Assembly (NCBI GenBank): GCA_914767885.1
Contig: CAJZBQ010000027.1
Span: 372,001-436,000 of the forward strand
DNA: 64,000 bases
From: Blepharisma stoltei
Lineage: Eukaryota; Ciliophora; Heterotrichea; Heterotrichida; Blepharismidae
Direction of reading: 5' to 3'
Within the stretch, counting starts at the first letter, position 1; each line of letters begins with the position of its first letter. The notes under the pieces were generated by a model. The model saw only the letters and a list, made by a program, of their open reading frames with translations, ran no database searches and was not told the DNA's origin. The position numbers were made by a program, and so were the translations under genes. Below, piece after piece: positions 24,437-35,379 of this stretch.

Positions 24437-27400
24437 ATGAATACTAACTCTTATCAATCTGCTAATCCCTACAGCAACATCCCGAATCCTTTTCAATCAA
24501 ACCCAACCTCTAATTATCAAAATCCTTCACAATTCCAAGCCACACCAAATCCATTTAGTACCTCAATGCCATCTTCTTACAGTGCTTATCAAGCTCAACC
24601 TCCTATAACAAGTTCTTCTCAAAGCAGGAGTTTTCCTTCATTCCAGCCAGCCTCTACACTTCAAAACAATCCAATGACAACACAATCCTCAATTTATGGA
24701 CAAACTTCTACTCCTATGGGCTATTCCCAGGCTTTCCAAATGCAGGGGAGTTCCAATACAATGGGCCAAAACAGAGTTGGATTTAACTTGCCAGCTTCTA
24801 GCACCCCTCAAAACATTTATGGGACGGTAAATAATTCTATGAGTTTTGGTAATAATAATCAATTTGGAAATTACCCGAAATATAAAGCAACGCAGATAAA
24901 GGAAGATCTAGTTGCAATTAACATAACAAATATAATTGGAATGCAAGAATACGGCCATAAGTCAGTAGAAGAGCTTAGATTTGAAGACAAAAAAAAGTAT
25001 CCGAATGGTGTGCCGATGGGAGGAAGTAATCTAATGCAAACATCAGCTCTTAGAACGAGCAGTCCTTTTGGAGTCAATTCGACTCAAACATCGAATACTG
25101 CATCAGCTTATAATAAACCATTTGGCGCCTCAACATGACCCCCTCAGAGTTCATCTTTTGTTCCGTCCCAAATAGGAGCAACAGCTTCATCACAGCCTTT
25201 TCAGGTCTCAAATGGGCCTTTTTCAACTGGGCATACTCCTTTTCAGAGCTCACAGCCCTTTTCTCAAGGAATGACATCACCATTTCAAACATCCCAGCAG
25301 CAGAATTTTCAAACATTCCAGCCTGCAAATACCTTAGGTGCAATGCCTTTTCAAATGTCTCAGGCTCCTTTTCAATCATCCCAGTCCTTTCAGGTAAAAC
25401 CAAACTTTCCACCTGCTTCGACCACACCAACCCAATCTTTTTCATCAAATCCTCAGCAATTTCAAACTTCTCCATTTTTTCAATCTCAGCCTCTACAAAA
25501 TAATTCTTTAATTCAGCCATGGCCAGCAACTGTATCTCAACCATTTCAACCCAATCCTACATATTCGGCTCCACAAACTACTACTTCGAACCAATTTGCT
25601 GCATTAGCTCAGCCTTTTCAGAATTTCCAGCCTGCTCTTCAAGCTTTTCAAAATACTTTTCAGCCAAAACCTTTAATTGCTCCTAATAGCCAAAGCCTGC
25701 TTTCTGCTAATTCAAGCTCAATGCCGATGAGCTCAGCTTTTCAATTAAATGCAAACACTTCCCTAATACCTCCACCAGTACTGCCTTCATCAAATTTTTT
25801 ATTGCCAAACCAAACTTTAAGCTCTACATCTTTTAATCCAGTTACTCCATTATTATCAAGCCCCACCCAGCCTGGCTCTCTTTTCCAAACCTCAAATCAG
25901 CCTACCTTTACACCTGCCCAAATTACTGCGCAATCACTATTTGGAGGATATTCTCCAACAAATAGGAAAACTGAGACTATTTCCTCACAAATTGAGCGCA
26001 TTGCGTCTCCAAAATTTGAAAATAAATCAATAAGAAGATTTGAGAGGAAGATTGGGAACTCAGGATGGGATGATTGAAGATTAAACCAAACCCCAAAATC
26101 TCCTGATATTTCCTGCTTGATAAAAAGACCTAGTTTTGCAAACTTAAAGTTAGAGCCATATAAAGAAGAAGATGTTTCCAAACTAGACCCGGCTCCTTCA
26201 CCAGTAAACAGAGGCCGATCATTTGAAATAGAAGCAGTCTTGCATAATCCTAATCCAACTCACATTAAAATTCCGACACATAAGAATATGCTGATTAACG
26301 ACATCAAGACTTATATTTTAAGACAGATTAAAATCCCACAAAACTCAATAGTGCAGCTTGTCTTTAAGTCGACCGTTGCACAAGAAGATGATACGATAGG
26401 ATCTTTAGGAGTTTCCCATGGGGATATTATAAATATTGTAATAGCTGAGGAAGGGCCAAGCAAGTCTGAAATGGTTTCAAAAGAGATGCTTCCGAAGCTG
26501 ACTAATGAAGAATACACTATTTCTCCATCTATGATAGAACTCGCAAGAATGACAAAAGATGAAATCACTAGAGTAAAAGATTTTACAATAGAAAATTCGT
26601 ATGGAAAAATTATTTTTGAGGGTGAAACCAATCTGATAGGAGTTGATCTTGACCAAATTATCAAAATTGGATATCGCGAAGCAATAATTTATCCTGATGA
26701 CTCTGACTCCCCCCTTTAAATTGGAACAAAATATAGGTAAAATTTCCACTTTTTTGGTAAATTAACCCCCCTTTAAATTGGAACAAAATTTAATTTTATA
26801 ATAAAAAATTTTATATACAGAAATCATAATTTTTATGTAAAAAGTTTTGATATAAGTTAAATGTTTCTTCTTAACTAAAATTAAAAATTTAGTTATATCT
26901 TGCTCTTGTTTAAAGAAGAGAGTATAAAGAGCATCTTATTTGAATAAATTTATTATCCTTAATTGATAAATTTTAAAAAAAAAAAAAAAAAATTTCAAAA
27001 AGATTTTTATTGTTTTTGATAAAAATGATATAGTCAGTGTCACTAACTATATTTTTTAATAAAATAATTTTGATATAAATTCAATGCGAATTCTTTACAA
27101 AAATTCAAAATTTACTTATTTCTTGCTTTATTTTAAAGAATAAAGTATAAATGACATCTCATTTAAACAAAATTAGCACTTTGATCGATAAATTTTCTAA
27201 AATTTTTTTTTATCAATAAAAATAATAATTTTTGTGTAAATAGTTTTGATATCAATTAATAGTGGCGTAATAACTAATAATGAAAATTTAGTTATATCTT
27301 GCTTTATTTTAAAGGATAAAGAATAAATGGCATTTTATTAAACAAATTTATTAATCTAATTCGATAAATTTTTGAAAAATTTTTTTTTTTAAATTTTTAT

Positions 27401-27681
27401 ATAATTTTTTTTTATTTTTAAAAAAAATGTTTTAAACCCCCCTTTAAATTGGAACAAAATTTTTGGTTCCAATTTAAAGGGGGGGGAGTGAAAATCAAAA
27501 GCCGAAAGTAGGGGAAGAACTAAATAAATCTGCAACAATCATGCTTTACAAATGTGCTCCAGATCGCGAATCTGAAGAGAAATTTGTAGAGAAGCTGAAG
27601 AAATCTTGCTTGAGAAACCGAACTCAATATATTGGTTGGGATAAAGAAACTCAAATATACACATTCAAAATTAACGGTTAA
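24437..27681 (+). CDS. NUP98: Nup98-like nucleoporin with GLEBS, ubiquitin-like and Nup98 C-terminal domains
   Basis: The protein is about 819 aa after IES removal. Residues 1-150 and 185-545 are disordered and rich in Gln, Ser, Pro and PFQ/FQ units. Between them lies a clear GLEBS motif (about 155-185, QEYGHKSVEELRFED) that in Nup98 binds Rae1/Gle2. A ubiquitin-like fold follows (about 593-672, SFEIEAVLHNPN..IGSLGVSHGDII). The Nup98 C-terminal domain runs from about 683 (LPKLTNEEYTISPSM, YGKIIFEGETNL, KPKVGEELN, TQYIGWDKETQIYTF). The chain ends ..FKING, without the HF-S autocleavage site. It should act as an FG-type barrier and mRNA-export nucleoporin, although true FG dipeptides are few and GLFG is absent. 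UGA is Trp at two sites. Confidence 0.88.
26704..27488. mobile_element. MITE-like IES, family 2, in the Nup98 C-terminal domain, TGA-bounded
   Basis: The segment is 785 bp between direct TGA triplets at 26704 and 27489. The left end has two direct copies of CCCCCCTTTAAATTGGAAC about 57 bp apart. The right end is a hairpin of the same repeat. Removal joins YPDDSDS to ENQKPKVGEELN, exactly the continuity expected in Nup98. The interior holds three diverged tandem units. Confidence 0.92.
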
Positions 27682-27844
27682 ATAATATGTTTCATTAATT
27701 CTTTTCTTTTAATAATACATTTCTTTATATCATTAAATATTAATTGCCAAATTTGTTGTATAATAAAATTAAATAAATACAAAATTGATTATTTCATTTA
27801 AATTGCGCATCTGCAAGCATTCATATTTGAAAATTCAATCACAT

Positions 27845-29919
27845 TTAATTTGGAATATCAAGAAAAACAATTACACATGTAATGTCATCAATCACTTCTT
27901 CTTCCTACATAAATCTTACTGTTGTCCAGCGATTATTTGCTTCCTTACTCCCCTCCCTCCGAGAACAAAAAATTTGTTCGCTCATTGAAGGGTTAAATAT
28001 TTTAAAAACAATTATATATATAAAATTAATATCGTTATTTGCAGATTTTTTGAACTTTACCACCTAAGTGTGGAATTTTTTCCGCGTGTGAAAAGAGGAT
28101 TCCACTTGTGAAATCAAAAGGGCTCCACACGTGAAAAACGCCTTTTCACACGCGGAAAAAATTCCACACTTAAGTGGTAAAGTTCAAAAATCTGCAAATA
28201 ACGATAGTAAATTTTTGGTTTCGTAATTTAAAAAAATTTCAATTTGAAAGCAAATATTAATTTATTTGTAAAGTTATGTTTTAAAAAATGTAATTTATTT
28301 AAAATTAATCAGAATTTGCTAGAGATTTCATTATACTAATAATCACTTATGGGATGTTTCCAATAATTTATTCACTCACGGAGGGGGGGAGTTAGCAAGT
28401 GCATCGCAAGCGCCTTGAACATCTCTTGTCTTTCAATAAGGCACAACTATTTTTACTACTTCTTCATTGCTCAAGAACTCAAAAATGCCATCGCTTCCAA
28501 TGACTAAAAATTTATCATCAGGAGTTAAAGAAAACTCCAAAATTTCTGGATCGCAAATAACGCCAACTGAGCTGGCAACTCCGTCTCCTATAGAGCGCGA
28601 CATTGCAAGACCAGGAATATCTTGATGTTTAAGCCATACTCTGGCTGGCCCCAATGGGTTTCCTTGCTCGTCTTGATAAGCTTCAATTCTACCTCCACAA
28701 TGCAAAATTCTGACCGATTCGTCTTGATCATCAGGCTTATGGTCTCTTGAGAGTGCTATAGACATCCAATGCTTTCCAGACTGCTTGACAGGGATATTTT
28801 GCTGAGACAGAAATGCATCTGACAGTTGTCTTCCTAAAAGGGCTCGGGAATCCCCTGTATTTGCACATCATAGCTTTTTCCCACGGATTAAAACCGAAAC
28901 CATTGTAGAGCCACTAAAGCTAATATCAAATTCTTGGTGGTTTAGCTCAGAATTCACTTTAATCACTGATGAAATCAATGCTCTTCGTGGATTTCCTAAT
29001 AGATTTGGATCTTGGCTAAGAATTGTAGGGAACCGTTGCTTAATATACCCTGAAACTTCTCCACCATAAAGTCCATGCCCATCACAGACTGAAAAGAAAT
29101 AGCATTCGGCACTCATTCCAAAATTAACACAGGTAATAAAATTATCTTGATTCTGCTTTTGAGGATTCCCTGGGATAAAGCCTTTTTGAGATCTATGGGC
29201 AAATGAAGAAACAACCATAATTTCTTTTGGCCTTTCCAGTGAAAATTTCCTTTTGTGAGTCATTTCAGGGTCTATATTTCTATTTCCTCCATGAGTTTCT
29301 GGTCTCTCTGCAAGAGAAGTCGTTCTTCTATGCTTGGGAGCTGAATGGGGAGGAGGAGATTTTCTAGGACTGGATCTGCCAGCTACTTTTGCAGGAAAAG
29401 CATCTTTACTCCTTCTTTTAAATTGGAACAAATATCTATAAAATTTCCATTTTTTGACCTAATTTAAATAAAAAATTGTGAGATAATATTATTAAAACTG
29501 TTTTCACACTGAATTGATTAATTTTTCGAACAATTAATTCATAAAAATTAATTAAAATTCAAAATAGTTTTTCAATTTATGCTTTTTAATTTTAATATTT
29601 TCATTGATAAGAATTTAATTTATTTTTTTTAACCCCCTTTAAATTTGAATAAGACTTTAATCCAATTCAAAAAGGAGTTAGAGCTTTTTAAGGAACTTTT
29701 AACAAAGTTTTCTTTTACAGCTTTTTCAAACCGATCGGAAAAACCTGGTCCAGCTCCTCCGTATGAGTTAAAAGGTCTGTGATGAGGCCTTGACGAATTT
29801 TTTGAATTTGTTCTACGAGGTGGAGGTTCATCGCTACTCTTGATTAAGCCTTTGGTTCTGGGAGTTGAGGGTTTAGAATTGGATTTTCTCTTCCCTGCAA
29901 GATTTAACTTTTGATCCAT
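27845..29919 (-). CDS. PP2C-family protein phosphatase (PPM), with two IESs and one intron
   Basis: The protein is about 446 aa once two IESs (29407, 27946) and a 15-nt intron (27905) are removed. An N-terminal extension of about 130 residues is basic and Ser/Pro rich. The catalytic domain then shows the PPM motifs in order: the metal-binding CDGHGLYGG, SGSTMVSVLI, ANTGDSRALL, RSIGDGVASSVGV, VIGSDGIFEFLSNEEVV and the terminal DDITCVIVFL. The key Asp residues for Mn/Mg binding are all present, so an active Ser/Thr phosphatase is expected. UGA is Trp in LWCANTG and PYWKTRD. ATG 29919 is preferred; an upstream ATG at 29940 would add 7 residues. Targets are unknown. Confidence 0.88.
27905..27919 (-). 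other. 15-nt intron in the PP2C gene
   Basis: On the minus strand the sequence is GTAAGATTTATGTAG. It contains an in-frame TAG, and its removal joins NNRWTT to EEEVIDDITC, the conserved PP2C end. Confidence 0.85.
27946..28392. mobile_element. Family-1 IES in PP2C carrying a nested palindromic element
   Basis: The segment is 447 bp between TA at 27946 and TA at 28393. The left end is actcccctccctccgagaac and the right end ttcactcacggaggggggg. Removal gives ALAKEANNRWTT. The interior is split by a 177-bp palindromic element at 28030, so the older element was about 270 bp. Confidence 0.9.
28030..28206. mobile_element. Palindromic MITE nested in an IES
   Basis: The segment is 177 bp with nearly perfect terminal inverted repeats of about 65 bp. 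The arms contain TATCGTTATTTGCAGA, ACTTTACCACCTAAGTGTGG and TTTTTTCCGCGTGTGAAAAG. The ends carry TA. The short unpaired centre contains two variants of the same inner motif (CCACTTGTGAAA, CCACACGTGAAA). The sequence is unlike families 1 and 2. Confidence 0.88.
29407..29678. mobile_element. Family-2 IES near the start of the PP2C gene
   Basis: The segment is 272 bp between TA at 29407 and TA at 29679. The left end is actccttcttttaaattgga. The right end carries a hairpin of ccctttaaatttgaat and attcaaaaaggag. Excision joins VKSSLKSS to KDAFPAKVAG in frame. Confidence 0.9.
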
Positions 29920-30426
29920 AAAATATATGCTAAATTGCATTTAGTAGTTATCATTATGATATAAAATGCTCTCAACCTAGTTAGTAATTTAGGAATTTTT
30001 AGCCTTATTAATATGCAAATTATTATTTTTTAATGAATACAATTTTAATTCAAATTTTTCATTACGAAATTGAAAATTAACGACGTTTATATTATTTAAA
30101 AAACTCTAAACTAAGGGATTTTATATTACTTTTTTCCACTATCAAAAAATGATTATAAAGAACTTATTTTTAGGATAAAAAGCTCCTTTAAATGCAGTTT
30201 CTGAATATATGCTAATATTCTTTTGAATTTGATATTATTTAAGATATTAAAAATAATCCCTTTTTGTAACTAGATCTGAATTATATAATAAGTTTCATTC
30301 TCAATAAAATACTGACATATAGATTTAAATGCTAAATTTGGATTATTTCTATCCCTTATTAATAAAAAAGTTCTTCCCTATAATATCAAATTCAAACACA
30401 TTGGCCATTGATTATCTAGTTTAAAA
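29920..30426. other. Intergenic, no gene seen
   Basis: AT-rich spacer between the PP2C and arrestin genes. No terminal repeats or open frames were recognised. Confidence 0.5.
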
Positions 30427-31467
30427 TTAAGAATCATCATCCATAGGAGGCGCGGATGGGAAATAGTTAAACGCCGCATCAATTGTGAGACGAGCTTGCG
30501 GCATTTCAGTTGGAGTCCAGTCAACTGGAGCTTCCAATATTTGAGGACTCATTTCCATTGGATGTATTAAAGTCCAAACTTCAAAGCTTGGGTCGTTTAT
30601 AGACCCCAGTACAGCTCTAATTTGGAACGAATAAGCACATTCTATTTTATTGCCTTTGGTTGAGCAAATGTCTTCGATATTTTCTTTCAAATCTGTAAAT
30701 GGGACTTCAACTTTTATAGCATTTTGGCTCAGCAACCCAGTTGAAGGTGGTACGCTTCCAGTTTTAAAGGTTTTTAGAGCGTCTCTGACATAGAATACAT
30801 TGTCTTTATTACTTCTAAGTCTTAAAGTCCTCCATAAAGTGACCTCAATTGTCTTAATCGGCACATGACACATGGAGTTGTCTGCTTCGATGATAATATT
30901 AGCTCTCTCTGTAGGCAGATATGCATTTTTATCCAAATGCGCTTTAATACTGGTTGTGCCTTTATTTAAGCACTTACAAGTTACGATCTGAGCAGATTTT
31001 TCTAATGAAACTGAATATCTTTCTTCTGTGATGACTTGCTTTACAGTAAATGGCGCTGATTTCTTGTAGCATTTATCATTGCTTGGAGCGATTTCAGCTT
31101 TTACCTTGTACATAATCTCAGCTGAGTAGCTTTTCCTCTTAACTTTGAAAGACCCTGGAAGATTCTCAGGTAGCATGAAAGCGAATGGAAAAGTATATTG
31201 CCCAGGAACAATGGAAACTGTATCGAAATTAAATAGAGGAATTTTCACCCCCATATTATAGTGTCTCGCTTTAGTTCCTCGGTTCGCGTCGCTCGGCCTT
31301 TTCTTTCAATCGCATTTTTCAACGCCCTTAACTTTGAGTCAGACTGTGTTGGACTCAATAGTTTCTTTTACAGCAAGATAGACCTTACCAGACACTTCGC
31401 CTCCTGCATTAAAAGATGTCCCATCCAGCTGAATAGCAAGTTCGCATTTATCACTAGATGCGCCCAT
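30427..31467 (-). CDS. Arrestin-domain protein (ARRDC/alpha-arrestin type)
   Basis: The protein is about 346 aa. The N-terminal arrestin fold starts with the typical edge strands (FNAGGEVSGKVYL), then ..GVKIPLF, VPGQYTFPFAFMLPENLPGSF and YSAEIMYKVKAEI. The C-terminal arrestin fold follows (KAHLDKNAYLPTERANIIIE, IEVTLWRTLRLRS, DLKENIEDICSTKGNKIECAYSFQIRA). The end is short and acidic, SAPPMDDDS. Alpha-arrestins link cargo to ubiquitin ligases and sorting machinery on membranes, but no PPxY motif is seen here. A VPS26-like retromer role is another possibility. Two UGA codons near residues 40-60 read as Trp, so the start lies at ATG 31467 rather than at the in-frame ATG 31254. Confidence 0.8.
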
Positions 31468-31676
31468 ATTATTTTATTTCAACAATACTTGGCCTCCTCT
31501 CAATCAGAAAGAATTTATTGAATACTAATCAAAGGGAAATTTAATTTCACCTATATAAAGCTATTATTTTAAGTTAATAATTAATTTAATGTGGCTCTCC
31601 TGTTGATCTAATTCAGACAGATAGAATATGACAAACTTAATAATATTTCGGATAACGAATAATATTAAATTGGGTG

Positions 31677-32859
31677 ATGACAAGTCTTCAAAAATACCTG
31701 ATTCAAAAGGACCAAGCTCAAAAAGAGTATGAAGAGCCCAAGGTTGGAAGATATTCATTACCAGCTAAATCGCAAGTTGATCGTTCATTAGGCCTTGAAC
31801 AATTTTTCCCTAACGAATCTGATGAAAATTTAGCGCTATTTGCTTCAATGTTCTTCAGCAAGGAAGAAATGGATCAAGCAGTTGAAAATATTTTGAAAAC
31901 AGGCTCATCAATCCAAAATTACATAAAAGACTGAAATTTAGTGCAAGGACGCAAAAGAAAACCAAAGCAAAACCAAAGCCAGCAGCAAGGCGCACAAGGT
32001 AGGCCATCTCAAGAAAAGAAAAAGTACAAAAAGAAAGAAATGCAGCCTGAGAGAGCCCAAAGCCAATCTAAAGTGTCCTCTAAGCCAAGCTCTAAGCCAA
32101 GCTCAAAGCCAATTAGCCAGACAGCATCCTACGCATCATCTCAGGCTTCACACTCAAGAAATGAAAGTACAACTCAGCAGAGCATTGAAATAGAAGCACC
32201 TAAAATCATCCAGGAGACGGAGAAAGCGCCTGAGCAAATAGAGATAAAAGTGGACCTATTGAAAGATGAAAATCCTCAATTTTCTGTCATTGATGAAGAG
32301 CAGACTGAAAAGTTCATTGGCAGACAATTTTCTCATAAGTCTGAAGAAAGCGAGGCTTCAAAGAAAAAAGATACAGCGGATTTTCAAGGACAAGCAGGGA
32401 TTGAGACAAAAGAAGTAGGTGTTCAGGTGAGTCAGGAGTCTGGGATTCCAGTTATGATTGTTCCTTTGCAAGACGAATATAAAAATAGCGGGCGAAATAA
32501 CCTGCCATCTTATCATTTTTAGCCAGACAGAGGTTTCGAACCTTATGAATGAGAGAAGCGTGCACTAGGTGTTTCTGGCCGGGGATTTGGCTTGGTCTGA
32601 TAGAGCATAGTGTCGGCTGACCTACTGCAAGCTCACGTTCAGGGCAAGGTTTTTCCTTGAGGGAAGATGAATTTAGAAGTTGGAAAAGGATAGCCCAGTA
32701 AATTAAAGGACGTTGGCAATCAAGAAGGTGGAGGGAAGCAAGGGAGTGAAAAACCGATATGGCTGGCCGAAGTTACTCGATAATATATTAAGTTAAGTTC
32801 CTTTGCAAGACAGAGACTTCTTCAGGATTGAGAACTTGATCTATCCAAAAGGCTACTAA
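31677..32859 (+). CDS. Unknown protein with basic/Ser-rich middle, split by a retroposon
   Basis: The protein is about 281 aa after removing the retroposon at 32475. The N-terminal 85 residues are helical (GLEQFFPNESDENLALFASMFFSKEEMDQAV). A Lys/Gln/Ser-rich low-complexity segment follows (KRKPKQNQSQQQ, repeated SSKPSSKP), and the tail is acidic. No named domain is recognised. The second copy of the target duplication leads into a short tail RDFFRIENLIYPKGY* that ends at 32859, only 15 bp before the next start codon. ATG 31677 is used; the upstream GTG is not a likely start. It could be an RNA- or tubulin-associated disordered protein, but that is a guess. Confidence 0.6.
32475..32796 (+). 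mobile_element. GC-rich retroposon M with 15-bp target duplication
   Basis: The element is 322 bp and is flanked by perfect copies of GTTCCTTTGCAAGAC at 32460-32474 and 32797-32811. The tail reads AATATATTAAGTTAA. It contains GGTTTCGAACC, but no full tRNA-like structure. Deleting the element and one copy restores the reading frame of the host gene. Confidence 0.9.
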
Positions 32860-32874
32860 TTAATTTTATTTAAA

Positions 32875-33657
32875 ATGGTAACCTTGACTCTCGGAAAGCG
32901 ATGGGAGGAGAAAATGAACGAAATCGCGAATTTAAAAGTAGCCAAGCATGAGTTAAAAGAAGAAATCAACGAGCTTAGAACAGAACTAGAAAACTGCAAG
33001 AAAAGAGCTGAAGACGCTGAATTTTCTAATCAAGAAACCCAGATCCTCTACAAGACTGTATGCGAAGAACTCGCATCTTATAAAAAAGACAACTCTGATA
33101 AAACCAAAAACATTTTAAAATACCAGCAGGACACTACGAACCAAAGCATCGCCATTGAGCAGCTCAGATCGAGCCTATCTTCCCTACAGCTCAAATTAGA
33201 TGAAATTTCAAATTCTAATACCCTCAAAGACAAATTAATTTCGGACCTTAAAGAAGAAATCCAAATTGGCGATAGAGTTAGAGCTAAATTAGAACAAGAA
33301 AGAGACCACTGGCAAGAAGAGCACGAAAAGAAGTGCCGAGAAGTTGAGCTTATCACAAAATCGCGGGATCATTGTGAAAAACATATTGCTATATTAGTAA
33401 AAGACAAAGATAGACTATTAAGCAGAAGGGAAGAGCCTTCTACAGTTTTATCACAAAAACATGCATATTATGATTATGTGGAGTCCCAACAGCTCCCTGA
33501 GCCTAAGCCAAATAATTCTTGGGGCAATGTCGAAAATCTTCGGCTGAAGAACTTGCTTGACGAAGAAAAAAAGCTCAACAAAGAAAAGGAGCAGCAAATA
33601 GAAAAACTGCAGAAGGAAAACTGGAATCTTATAAATCGGTTAAGAAATAAGAAATAA
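32875..33657 (+). CDS. Coiled-coil protein, unknown function
   Basis: The protein is 260 aa and almost entirely predicted coiled coil, rich in Glu and Lys with heptad-like spacing (LKVAKHELKEEINELRTELE, LKDKLISDLKEEIQ, LEQERDHWQEEHEKK). A short Pro-containing break falls near residues 195-215. No UGA codon, intron or insertion is present. It starts 15 bp after the stop of the upstream gene and stops 6 bp before the next start, so untranslated regions must be minimal or shared. A cytoskeletal or ciliary role is plausible for such a protein but is not shown by the sequence. Confidence 0.6.
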   Translation: MVTLTLGKRWEEKMNEIANLKVAKHELKEEINELRTELENCKKRAEDAEFSNQETQILYKTVCEELASYKKDNSDKTKNILKYQQDTTNQSIAIEQLRSSLSSLQLKLDEISNSNTLKDKLISDLKEEIQIGDRVRAKLEQERDHWQEEHEKKCREVELITKSRDHCEKHIAILVKDKDRLLSRREEPSTVLSQKHAYYDYVESQQLPEPKPNNSWGNVENLRLKNLLDEEKKLNKEKEQQIEKLQKENWNLINRLRNKK

Positions 33658-33663
33658 TTTAAG

Positions 33664-34104
33664 ATGGACAGATCTGAGTCAACAGAAGCACTTTTCCAAG
33701 TCTTGGGGTCTCAAAAGCAAAGAATGAAGTCTTATGAGCAGTCAATCAGAGACTCGAACAAATCAATTGAAAACTATGTAATTGAACAAGTAAAGCACAA
33801 GCGAGAAATCCAAGAATCAGTTGCAAGAAATCCTTTTAAGTTGCATGGAGAAGCTGGTGAAACAGTCTCCAGAATCTTAAACCTTCTAGACTGATGGAAA
33901 ACCAATCAGCAAGAAGAGCAGAAAGAGCTTCTATCTGATGTCGAAATAAATTTGCAAGAAGCTGACGAAATCCTGAACAAACTAAAAGACGAAGTCAACT
34001 CCAGGAAAATTTATGGAGGTTCTAAAGTGCCTTCCAGAATAAAAAATAAGCTGAAAGAGATGAATCAGAAAGCTAGACAAAAAAGCGTCAATAAAATTCC
34101 ATAA
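33664..34104 (+). CDS. Small helical protein, unknown
   Basis: The protein is about 146 aa, Gln/Lys/Glu rich and helical throughout (SQKQRMKSYEQSIRDSNKSI, LQEADEILNKLKDEVNS), with a basic end (KNKLKEMNQKARQKSVNK). One UGA codon after ILNLLD reads as Trp. The start lies 6 bp after the previous stop, and the next gene begins 21 bp after its TAA. No known domain is recognised. The continuity of the frame across the UGA, the position inside a compact same-strand run and codon use like that of the neighbours support a real gene. Confidence 0.6.
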
Positions 34105-34125
34105 TTGTAAGAGTTTATAATAATT

Positions 34126-35316
34126 ATGAAATGCACATTTAAAGGTAAAATTGAGCGATATTCTCAAGCTTTACACTCCAAGACGTGGGAACTGTTTGAC
34201 AAGGTTTCAGGGAATGAATATGTCTGGGGAAATATTGTGAGAAGGGCAAAGTATTGAAGAGAATGGGATGTAAAGGTGGGGAACTCAGCTGCACAAAAGT
34301 TATTAAAAGTAGGGAAAAATCCTTTCGATCTTCTGCATTTAGGGATCTATGGCGTTAAAACGGGGCAGGCGAAATACCTGGAGAAAATGCAAAATGAATG
34401 AAAGACAGTAGGCCCAATGATCGGGATAGATGAAATGGTAGCCTTGGAAAAAGTCTTAATGCAAGAAGAAGGACAAGAAAACAGAAATATTATTAGAGCC
34501 CAGTATAAGCCTGAATGAAAAGCACTAAACTATATCAAATATCTGAATCATCCAGATGTCTCGAATATTGAGATCTCTGAGAACAGCAGAGAAATCGCAA
34601 TAGAAATTGAAGGGAGATGAATAGTCCTTGTAGGCTGTACAGCAGACGAAATGCCTTTAAATCCTATTCTCAATCTAATCAATAGGTACAGAATCCAGGC
34701 TATATCTGTCCCCTTGCCCCACCCAGAAACTCTGATTTCTTCTGAAGAGGCTAGGCTTTATATTAACAAGTTAGTTGAGGACAGGTCAAGCTACAGAGAA
34801 GAGCCAGGAGTTCAAATGATAGCAAAAAATCAATTTGGGCTGAAAATGAACGATATTTATTCCACAATGGTTCTTAGATCTTGCTCAATGAAGCAGAAAA
34901 TATTACTATCTGCTCCATCAAACGAAACCTTGATGACTTGGGCGACACAAATCCCTGATATCAAACAGTATTTTGATGAAGTCCGAGTTGCCACGTTTTT
35001 GGATTTATGTGAAGTTCTGGATTCAGTCGCTGAAAAAGGTTGCAATTTATGCACGAAATCTAAGAAAGTCCCAACTGAAAAGTTTGTTCACTCACTGCTA
35101 TCATCTGATGAATTAACTGAGCAGTATATGGACTATATGGCCTTCAAAATCCAAAGCTTCACGAATAAAGAAAACGTTCTTATTCTTCTACCAATTTATT
35201 TGCTGCATACATTTGCTAAGAAATTCTTGACCCCAGCTACAAATCCTTTGATCTTTCAGCAGAAAGTCAGTGCTGAAGAGCTTGCAATTGCTTCATTCTT
35301 ATTTAATGATGAGTAA
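34126..35316 (+). CDS. Unknown conserved-looking globular protein
   Basis: The protein is about 396 aa, with balanced composition and Trp-rich segments suggesting a folded enzyme-like or adaptor protein. Five UGA codons are read as Trp in the first half (AKYWREW, EWKTVG, PEWKALN, EGRWIVLVG). No signal peptide is evident; a Cys pair (CNLC) occurs near residue 305 and a hydrophobic helix near 355 (NVLILLPIYLLHTFAKKFL). I do not recognise the family. It is the fourth member of the compact run of same-strand genes, separated from its neighbours by 21 and 63 bp. Confidence 0.6.
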
Positions 35317-35379
35317 ATTTTATATAGAGAGCCAGTAGCTTCTATCTCTCTCCTCATTAGAGAGTAAGTAATATTGAAA

